The position numbers and the translations under genes were made by a program. This document shows positions 58,662 to 64,000 of a stretch of 64,000 nucleotides of DNA, one piece after another; the stretch's first letter is position 1, and every line of letters begins with the position of its first letter. Location of the stretch: assembly GCF_009806575.1 (NCBI RefSeq), contig NZ_CP047095.1:848001-912000 (forward strand). The letters run 5' to 3'. The stretch is from Rossellomorea marisflavi. Lineage in GTDB: Bacteria; Bacillota; Bacilli; Bacillales; Bacillaceae_B. The notes below the pieces were generated by a model. It was not told the DNA's origin and did no database searches. It saw only the letters and a list, made by a program, of their open reading frames with translations.

Positions 58662-59219
58662 TCACTCTTCAGTGAATGCTCTACTGGAGAGCTCCTTCAT
58701 ATACTTCTTCACATCAACGGTCCAGTCCTCTATATGCTGGTGAAACGCAGACTGATTTCCTGCATAGAGCTCGCGCAGCGCTTCTTCGTAATGAGGGAAG
58801 TTCCCGGCCATGGAGGTCATGAAATGGTAGGTGGCTTCCTGGGATGCTTTGGCCTGCTGGGCTCCTCCGCGTCGGGCGTCTTCGACGAGCTTCCGAAGGG
58901 TGACGGATGCGCCGCCGGGCTGACTCTTGAGCCATTCCCAGTGACGGGGGAGGAGGGTTACTTCGCCGGAAACGACGCCGAGCTTAGGACGGCCGACCCG
59001 TCGTGGTTGCGCTGCTTCCGCTTGTTCTCCTGTATCTGCCTTTGAATGGATCGGACCGTGATAATCAACATCGATTTGTCTGCCAGTGGCATCGTCAAAG
59101 ATGAGGACCTGGGGCCAATCGTTGCTGTCCAGTTGGTCTTTGATTGTGGAGACGACTCGATCCAGTGGTCCACTAGCAACGTTTTTGACGCCTGAAAATG
59201 CGGTGTAGGTTTTTGTCAT
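58662..59219 (-). CDS. DUF2239 family protein
   Basis: 185 residues from ATG 59219, with AAAGGAG 9 nt upstream; ATG 59228 would touch the ribosome site. The block RVGRPKLGVVSGEVTLLPRHWEWLKSQPGGASVTLRKLVEDARR is the DUF2239 signature, and YHFMTSMAGNFPHYEEALRELYAGN is also typical. The domain looks like a DNA- or RNA-binding helical fold, but the role is unknown. Controlled by a strong promoter covered by two ACCCGGGT palindromes. Confidence 0.85.
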   Translation of the reverse strand: MTKTYTAFSGVKNVASGPLDRVVSTIKDQLDSNDWPQVLIFDDATGRQIDVDYHGPIHSKADTGEQAEAAQPRRVGRPKLGVVSGEVTLLPRHWEWLKSQPGGASVTLRKLVEDARRGGAQQAKASQEATYHFMTSMAGNFPHYEEALRELYAGNQSAFHQHIEDWTVDVKKYMKELSSRAFTEE

Positions 59220-59245
59220 GATTTCCAACTCCTTTACTACAGTGT

Positions 59246-59286
59246 ATTATACCCGGGTAAAATAGTGTCGTCAATATTACCCGGGT
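59246..59286 (-). promoter_or_regulatory. DUF2239 promoter with two ACCCGGGT operators
   Basis: Minus strand: TTGACG (59274-59269), 17-nt spacer, TATAAT (59251-59246). ACCCGGGT occurs at 59251-59258 and 59279-59286, 28 bp centre to centre, one touching the -10 and one just upstream of the -35, both in the setting TTTTA(A)CCCGGGTA. This is a repressor-type layout, TetR- or MarR-like; no such regulator gene is next to it. Confidence 0.7.
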
Positions 59287-59340
59287 TAAAATAAAAAACC
59301 ACCCCACTTGTGATACTAAAAGTGGAGTGGGGGATGATGA

Positions 59341-59784
59341 TCAAACCAGCTGGTTTAAAAACGCACTTGCGTCACTGTTGAATTTCCATATCACGCCGAA
59401 GCGGTCTTTCACCATGCCGAAGCTTGATGACCACGGAACGGACGAGAGGGGCATGATGATGGTCCCTCCTTGAGAAAGATGGTCAAAATATATTTGGTTC
59501 AGATCGGGATCGCCGTCGATCAGGCTGATGATCACATTGGTTCCGGGAGAGATGGACCCCGTGACTGCTTGCATGGACGGAAGAACGTCGGAGATCATGA
59601 GGGTGTTTCCAGAGAAGTCGAGTCGCGACTCCATGATCATGGTTTGTTCTTCAGCCGGTAACGGGGGATCTTGAGGGATTGCGCCAAAGGTCACTTGTTC
59701 CACCGTTCCTTGTAGGGCCTTTTCGTAAAATGTGAGTGCTTCCTGTGCCTGGCCGTTGAATTGAAGATAAACGATTGATTTCAT
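59341..59784 (-). CDS. VOC family protein (PhnB/YjdN-like)
   Basis: 147 residues, glyoxalase/bleomycin-resistance fold of the PhnB-like subgroup: YLQFNGQAQEALTFYEKALQGT, then FSGNTLMISDVLPS, IISLIDGDPDLNQIYFDHLSQGGTIIMPLSSVPWSSSFGMVKDRFGVIWKFN. Metal-ligand positions are those of the catalytically doubtful YjdN group. AAAGGAGGCAACACACA precedes the start. Divergent from a WYL regulator that probably controls it. Confidence 0.88.
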   Translation of the reverse strand: MKSIVYLQFNGQAQEALTFYEKALQGTVEQVTFGAIPQDPPLPAEEQTMIMESRLDFSGNTLMISDVLPSMQAVTGSISPGTNVIISLIDGDPDLNQIYFDHLSQGGTIIMPLSSVPWSSSFGMVKDRFGVIWKFNSDASAFLNQLV

Positions 59785-59816
59785 TGTGTGTTGCCTCCTT
59801 TATGGGTCTATCGGTA

Positions 59817-59851
59817 GTATAATGAGGGAAAGGTGACAACTGTATGTCGCC
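59817..59851. promoter_or_regulatory. Operator-like palindrome between the VOC gene and the WYL regulator
   Basis: GGTGACA-ACTGTA-TGTCGCC (59832-59851) is an inverted repeat with 7-nt arms (one G-T type mismatch), next to TATAAT (59817-59822, plus strand). This type of TGACA..TGTCA site is typical for YafY-like regulators acting on divergent genes. Confidence 0.6.
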
Positions 59852-59865
59852 ATTGGGAGGGCGTT

Positions 59866-60771
59866 ATGCAAAAAATTGAGCGATTGATTTCGATTGTGAT
59901 GTTGCTTCTGCAGAGGGAGCGGGTATCTGCCACTGAGCTGAGTCGGCTTTTCGGGGTCACGAAGCGAACGATCCAGCGCGATATGGACACCCTGACCTAT
60001 GCGAATATACCGGTCTATGCCACGCACGGTCGGGAGGGCGGATACGGATTGATGGGGGAATATAAATTTGATAAGCGGTTGTTGACCCACAGGGACATTG
60101 AGCATATCGTCGTAGCCCTGGATGGATTCGGTCAGCTGTCATCGAATGAAGGGGTTCAACAAACGATCGGGAAGATCAAAGGGATGAGTCATCTCGATCT
60201 TACTCCCACCCTCTTCATGACCTTTTCTGATAGGGTGGGTCAGAGCGGATTGAACGAGGAATTATCCACTCTGATGGACGCCATTAAAAACCACTGGCTG
60301 ATTGAATTTGATTACGTGGATCAGAAAGGGGCCATCAGCCGCCGAACCGTGGAGCCTTATCATCTGAAGCTCCATGAGATGAAATGGTATGTGGCCGGGT
60401 ACAGTATGGAGCGTGAGGATCACCGGACGTTCAAGGTGACAAGGATGACGGATCTCAAGATAAAGGGCTCGTTTACACCACGGCCCCAATCTTCTGCAGG
60501 AAATGGCATGGAACAGCCACCGATGATGTCTATGATGGTGAAAGCCGAAATCGATATTAGTGTCAGAGATCAATTCATTGAGCGGTTTGGAAAACAGTCC
60601 GTCGTACACGCTGGTGGAAGAACGTACGAAGCCACGATGGAACTGCCTGAGAATCACTTTGCTTATCAGTTTTTGGCGGGGTTTGGGAATAAGGTGAGGA
60701 TCGTGGAACCCCAAAGGTATGTAGAACAGTTTAAAGAATTCTTAGAAGAAGCGTTGAGGATGTATCAATGA
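59866..60771 (+). CDS. YafY-type transcriptional regulator, HTH_11 + WYL
   Basis: 301 residues from ATG 59866 after GGGAGG. The N-terminal DeoR/HTH_11 domain (about 1-60: RLISIVMLLLQRERVSATELSRLFGVTKRTIQRDMDTL) binds DNA. The middle WYL domain (about 140-210: LIEFDYVDQKGAISRRTVEPYHLKLHEMKWYVAGYS) senses a ligand, and a WCX extension (about 225-300) follows. Probably regulates itself and the divergent VOC gene through the palindrome at 59832. Confidence 0.9.
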   Translation: MQKIERLISIVMLLLQRERVSATELSRLFGVTKRTIQRDMDTLTYANIPVYATHGREGGYGLMGEYKFDKRLLTHRDIEHIVVALDGFGQLSSNEGVQQTIGKIKGMSHLDLTPTLFMTFSDRVGQSGLNEELSTLMDAIKNHWLIEFDYVDQKGAISRRTVEPYHLKLHEMKWYVAGYSMEREDHRTFKVTRMTDLKIKGSFTPRPQSSAGNGMEQPPMMSMMVKAEIDISVRDQFIERFGKQSVVHAGGRTYEATMELPENHFAYQFLAGFGNKVRIVEPQRYVEQFKEFLEEALRMYQ

Positions 60772-60915
60772 GCATTTTCCCGGTGGAGAGCAATCTCTTA
60801 GTAGTTGGGATGAGGGTCATTTCGTTGATGCGACATTCTCATTCATTGAGAGAACGGAAGTGCAGAAGAGAAGCGTGATAGGTTCTAACGTGCTCGGGAG
60901 GTTTGGGAGGTACCA

Positions 60916-61350
60916 ATGAATATGATCGATCGATTAATAGAAAAAAACATTAAGGTACGGGACATCCCGGGATGGGGAGCATACTTGAAGAAAGAATGGG
61001 AAACCCATTTTGCCGGTCACCTCAGCGAAAAGGAGAAACAGTCTATCTATTTGTCTGACCTAGATGGATTTGGTGGATATCTCTGGCATCTGTTCAGTTA
61101 CAAGAAGAAAAAATGTCTTGAAGGAGAAAAGGCGGAAGGTGCTTTCAGGGATCAACAGAAACATTCGTGTTTCATCTTCTTCCAGGACACGGAGGATGCC
61201 CTGCTCCTTGAGAATGCATCGGGTTTTGATGTGAGGGACTTATCAAGTGAAGTGGGCCGCGACGTCTATGTCGTAGACAAACAGTTCCGTTGGACCTTCG
61301 CCCTCACGCATGAGACCGGTTGGCTTGGGCCTTATTTCAGTAGGAGATAG
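60916..61350 (+). CDS. DUF4275 family protein
   Basis: 144 residues. DUF4275 pattern: IPGWGAYLKKEWETHFAGHLS, GGYLWHLFSYKKKKCLEGEKAEGAF, CFIFFQDTEDALLLENASGFDVRDL, DVYVVDKQFRWTFALTHETGWLGPYF. Soluble, function unknown. GGGAGGTACCA precedes ATG 60916 and a terminator follows. Confidence 0.82.
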   Translation: MNMIDRLIEKNIKVRDIPGWGAYLKKEWETHFAGHLSEKEKQSIYLSDLDGFGGYLWHLFSYKKKKCLEGEKAEGAFRDQQKHSCFIFFQDTEDALLLENASGFDVRDLSSEVGRDVYVVDKQFRWTFALTHETGWLGPYFSRR

Positions 61351-61354
61351 AAAA

Positions 61355-61388
61355 GCCAAAGACGCTTGGGATTCCAAGCGTCTTTGGC
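61355..61388. terminator. Bidirectional terminator
   Basis: Perfect 15-bp stem GCCAAAGACGCTTGG / CCAAGCGTCTTTGGC between convergent genes; TTTTC follows on the minus side. Confidence 0.8.
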
Positions 61389-61411
61389 ATTGATTATATT
61401 TTAGTAGAAAC

Positions 61412-61654
61412 TCAGCTTCTTTCCAGGACTTTCACCAGCATCCCATGAACCACCTCATGATCCCGGGCATCAAACAGTCGATACTCCTCACCGGGCAGGG
61501 TGTACCACTCCTCGGCACCCACATAGGTGATCTTAAGGGAGAGGATGCCATCTTCATCGCAGGTGGTGACGAGCTCAAGCTCCCCGCTGATGACGCCGAC
61601 TTCTTCGGTCATGACGCCGTGGCTTGCGTTGAACGTGGTTGATTTGATTTCCAT
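61412..61654 (-). CDS. Small hypothetical protein
   Basis: 80 residues, CAGGAGGCCAAACC before ATG 61654. Beta-rich (GVISGELELVTTCDEDGILSLKITYVG), soluble, no motif. No family recognised. Confidence 0.5.
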   Translation of the reverse strand: MEIKSTTFNASHGVMTEEVGVISGELELVTTCDEDGILSLKITYVGAEEWYTLPGEEYRLFDARDHEVVHGMLVKVLERS

Positions 61655-61672
61655 GGTTTGGCCTCCTGTTTG

Positions 61673-61709
61673 AAACGGACGATCCCGATGAGGATCGTCC
61701 GTTTTTCTT
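61673..61709. terminator. Terminator after the HNH nuclease gene
   Basis: Perfect 13-bp stem AAACGGACGATCC / GGATCGTCCGTTT with a 6-nt loop, just beyond the stop at 61718. Confidence 0.75.
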
Positions 61710-61717
61710 TTATTCTA

Positions 61718-62341
61718 TCAGTATACGCAGCTGTTCAGCATCCCTTGAAGGGCGGTCTTCTCGGACGATTGCAGGCTCAGGTTCCATTTGGACTTGGTGC
61801 TGATCCACCATTTGGCGTACCCGCATTTCGCACCGGCACGGGGCGGCTGCCAGGTGGATGGGTCCTGGTCACCCTTGGAGCGGTTGCTGCTCGCGGAGAC
61901 GGCGATGAGCTGGGAGCCACTCAGGTCATTGGCGAATGCCTCGCGTTGGGCGGTGGTCCAGCTGCTGGCCCCGGAGCGCCATGCTTCGGCTAGTGGGACG
62001 ATGTGGTCGATATCGAGGTCGGAAGGATCGGTGAACGTGACGCCGTCATAATAGCTGTACCAGCTTCCCGACGTCACCGGGCAGTTGCCGCTGTACGAAT
62101 CGGCATCGCGCTTCAGGACGACCTGGCGGGTATCACATCCGCCGCCCTGGCTGATCCAGTGGGGGAACATGTCCCGAGAGTAGCCGGTCATCGCCCCCTC
62201 GGTCTTCACCGTGAGTCCGTTCAACTGGGACTGGGACGTCGCTTTCGACGGCGTGACAGGCGGAGTGGCAAACGCGGACGGCAGGAACAGCGAGAAGGAA
62301 AGGACAAGGGCAACGACAAACAACATGGTTTTCTTGAACAT
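61718..62341 (-). CDS. Secreted HNH endonuclease (DUF1524/GmrSD C-terminal-like)
   Basis: 207 residues with a Sec signal peptide (MFKKTMLFVVALVLSFSLFLPSAFA, cleavage after AFA). The domain shows CDTRQVVLKRD, GVTFTDPSDLDIDHIVPLAEAWRSGAS (D-H of the HNH motif), NDLSGSQLIAVSASSNRSKGDQDPSTW (the N of the motif) and late cysteines AKCGY/NSCVY that may form a disulfide. An extracellular nuclease, probably for scavenging DNA or competition. No immunity gene is evident, as expected for a secreted enzyme. AGGAGGCTCTCC precedes the start. Confidence 0.88.
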   Translation of the reverse strand: MFKKTMLFVVALVLSFSLFLPSAFATPPVTPSKATSQSQLNGLTVKTEGAMTGYSRDMFPHWISQGGGCDTRQVVLKRDADSYSGNCPVTSGSWYSYYDGVTFTDPSDLDIDHIVPLAEAWRSGASSWTTAQREAFANDLSGSQLIAVSASSNRSKGDQDPSTWQPPRAGAKCGYAKWWISTKSKWNLSLQSSEKTALQGMLNSCVY

Positions 62342-62514
62342 GGAGAGCCTCCTGTATGTAGTTTTTTATATGAACATCTGATGGATGCGCATACTGGGGT
62401 AAGGTGCCACTACTGCCATGATAGGGGAGGGAGTGATAGGTTTACAAGAGGTTTTTTGTAAAGATTCAGACTTCTTTAGGATTTTTAAAATTGGTAGTGA
62501 AAGAATGTCTTGAA

Positions 62515-62556
62515 TGAAAAAGAACCAACCGCCTTATTATTAAGGGATTGGTTCAT
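62515..62556 (-). terminator. Terminator of the gene at 62570
   Basis: Minus strand GAACCAATCCCTTA / TAAGGCGGTTGGTTC followed by TTTTTCATT. Confidence 0.75.
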
Positions 62557-62569
62557 GCAGAATACACGA

Positions 62570-62920
62570 CTACTCTTTACTGACGCCTATGGAAAGATAG
62601 CCTGTTTGCGCGATCACATCAATTTTATGTTCACCTTTTTCATACGTCGTCAGAGTCCCTTCTGTAAACGTTTTTTTCCATCCTCCCGCTTTGATTTGCG
62701 AACGGTAAAGGAAGGGAAGTCCATCCTCCTTCGCTTCAGAAGTACCAGCCCATGTGTACGATTCAAAGTCATCCCGACTCACTGTTTTTTTCGCCAATTG
62801 AGGGACTGGAAATCCACCGAATTTATCAGATTCTTTGTAAGAAAAAACAGCCCATAACGTTAGTAGAACGGTCCCTAGAGAGAGAACCGACACAATCCGA
62901 ACCACCTTTTTCTTATTCAT
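62570..62920 (-). CDS. Membrane-anchored hypothetical protein
   Basis: 116 residues from ATG 62920, preceded by CAGGGGGGATGT. One N-terminal membrane helix (VVRIVSVLSLGTVLLTLWAVF) and an extracellular part with FGGFPVPQLAKKTVSRDDFESYTWAGTSEAKEDGLPFLYR. Not recognised. A longer frame upstream to 63091 has no ribosome site and is rejected. Confidence 0.55.
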   Translation of the reverse strand: MNKKKVVRIVSVLSLGTVLLTLWAVFSYKESDKFGGFPVPQLAKKTVSRDDFESYTWAGTSEAKEDGLPFLYRSQIKAGGWKKTFTEGTLTTYEKGEHKIDVIAQTGYLSIGVSKE

Positions 62921-63059
62921 ACATCCCCCCTGTTGATCTGCCTTACCGCAAATGGATCTTGTTTCCATTATACTACAATTGATTTGATAATATTGGAAAA
63001 ATATATGGTATAGTGAAGGAAAGATACGCACATGACAGAAATAATGGAGGAGTCGGATC

Positions 63060-63833
63060 GTGAAACACATACAGTACCAGTGGCGTGTCACGAAGTACGA
63101 TCCAAGGTTCAGGGATGAGCATGGCCACTACACCTTGATAGAGGAGTGGACTTCACCTTCTGATATAGGGGAGACCTTTGATGGGAACGAATTGACGCTC
63201 GATGACTATCTACGGGTAGAGGAGGCTTATATTGATTCTGCCATTGCATTTATGGAGGAGAACGGCATCCAATCCGTGCGTGTTCTGGGGTTGGAAGGGA
63301 GCATAACGGAAGAGGATCGGGCATCTTTCTTATATGAGAGTGAATTTGAAAGAGTTGTGCTGAAGGAAGATTCCTTGGTCGACCTGGGTGCCCTGCGCTT
63401 GATCATGAAGATGGTGTTACGGGATTTCATCTGGTGCCAGCTGTATGACGGGGATCGTTTCTTCATCCATTTGGGGACGGATTACTATATGTATATTGGC
63501 TCCCATGTGAACTGTCCATCGGCCATCGAATGGTCTGCCACCCATGGCCTGTTTGTGGAATCGGAGCCATCTCCGTATGGGATTTCCGAAGAAGACGCCA
63601 TCTGGGAGATTGGATGGAATGATCTTGACAGTGAGTCCAAGATCCTCGTGGGGAAAGAGGACGTGACCGGAATCCCCCTGGATGAGTGTCGAAGGATCTT
63701 CCGTCTGTCAGCAGGGCATCCGGTGACGGGGGCCTTTGACATTCCAGTTGCAGAGAAGGATTTTTTTCAACGTTTTCTGGAGCATAAAATGGACTTTGAT
63801 CTTTATGAGTATCGTTTTTGGGGTGGGCATTAA
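63060..63833 (+). CDS. Hypothetical protein, 257 residues
   Basis: GTG start at 63060 with TGGAGGAG 8 nt upstream. An N-terminal part (WRVTKYDPRFRDEHGHYTLIEEWTSPSDIGETFDGNELTLDDYLRVEEAYIDSAIAFM) is followed by a conserved-looking WCQLYDGDRFFIHLGTDYYMYIGSHVNCPSAI and GLFVESEPSPYGISE. The layout is that of soluble proteins found alone in many Bacillus genomes; I cannot name the family with confidence. Confidence 0.6.
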   Translation: MKHIQYQWRVTKYDPRFRDEHGHYTLIEEWTSPSDIGETFDGNELTLDDYLRVEEAYIDSAIAFMEENGIQSVRVLGLEGSITEEDRASFLYESEFERVVLKEDSLVDLGALRLIMKMVLRDFIWCQLYDGDRFFIHLGTDYYMYIGSHVNCPSAIEWSATHGLFVESEPSPYGISEEDAIWEIGWNDLDSESKILVGKEDVTGIPLDECRRIFRLSAGHPVTGAFDIPVAEKDFFQRFLEHKMDFDLYEYRFWGGH

Positions 63834-63862
63834 TATATATGCAATAAAAGGGAGTGGTGTTA

Positions 63863-64000
63863 ATGGCAATAACTGATTTATGTGAAGCTTGTAAAAGAAA
63901 CGAGATTAATGTTGTAGAAGCATCTGATGACCCTAATCAACCTTATAAATTATGCAATCCATGTCACGAAAGGTTAGTGAAATATTCATTACGACCTATT
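63863..64000 (+). CDS. Zinc-ribbon-like protein, 3' end outside window
   Basis: ATG 63863 follows GGGAGTGG. The visible 46 residues contain CEAC and, 23 residues on, CNPC: two CxxC knuckles of a probable zinc ribbon, open to the window edge. Clearly more AT-rich than its neighbour. Confidence 0.55.
   Translation, partial: MAITDLCEACKRNEINVVEASDDPNQPYKLCNPCHERLVKYSLRPI

Noticed and set aside
1-64000. CRISPR arrays, tRNA, rRNA or prophage
   Set aside because: No regularly spaced repeats, cloverleaf or rRNA-like stretches, and no phage structural genes were seen.

Overview
The window is chromosomal DNA of a low-to-moderate-GC Gram-positive bacterium of the Bacillaceae. The evidence is a teichoic-acid D-alanylation (dlt) operon, strong AGGAGG ribosome sites with frequent TTG and GTG starts, an LXG toxin locus of the YeeF/YezG type, an ECF sigma factor with a DUF4179 anti-sigma factor, and many Bacillus-type small families (DUF2798, DUF4467, DUF3784, DUF4275, CBO0543). 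A Rossellomorea or Bacillus-like genus is my inference; no rRNA or tRNA is present to confirm it.

Layout. 1-3973: dltABCD (dltA cut by the window edge). 4087-5908: phosphoesterase and small genes. 5937-8631: two CorC/CNNM-type cation transporters in tandem behind a long structured leader that can hide its own ribosome-binding site; the second copy lacks the C-terminal domain. 8690-15216: small exported or membrane proteins, an ECF sigma/anti-sigma pair with a probable autoregulatory promoter, and a small gene split by an in-frame stop. 15373-22575: an iron/phosphonate-type ABC importer, a PP2C-like protein and a YesM/YesN-type two-component system. 22709-25083: single-chain dihydroxyacetone kinase and a LURP-one protein. 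Four copies of a three-arm palindromic repeat lie between genes from 15.2 to 25.1 kb.

25309-33105 is an AT-rich polymorphic-toxin locus: a DUF5344 partner, an LXG nuclease toxin, its YezG immunity protein, and then remnants of spare toxin C-termini with their immunity genes. Two different IS3-family elements have inserted here, one inside a terminator hairpin and one inside an immunity gene. 33162-36507 holds two paralogous short-chain dehydrogenases around an ArsR regulator with matching operator-like sites, and an MRJP/yellow-family protein.

37915-55857 is a second AT-rich island, a DNA phosphorothioation defence system. dndB-C-D-E-A run leftward on the minus strand (modification) and dptF-G-H rightward on the plus strand (restriction). 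Converging on dptH is an additional operon: a small protein, a second DndD-like SMC ATPase and a second DndE-like protein, with no second DndC. This duplicated DndD/DndE pair beside the restriction arm is the most interesting system in the window.

56065-64000 returns to ordinary chromosome: DUF819 transporter, GNAT acetyltransferase, DUF2239 protein behind a promoter with two ACCCGGGT palindromes, VOC protein divergent from a WYL regulator, DUF4275, a secreted HNH nuclease and hypothetical genes. I found no CRISPR array, tRNA, rRNA or prophage.
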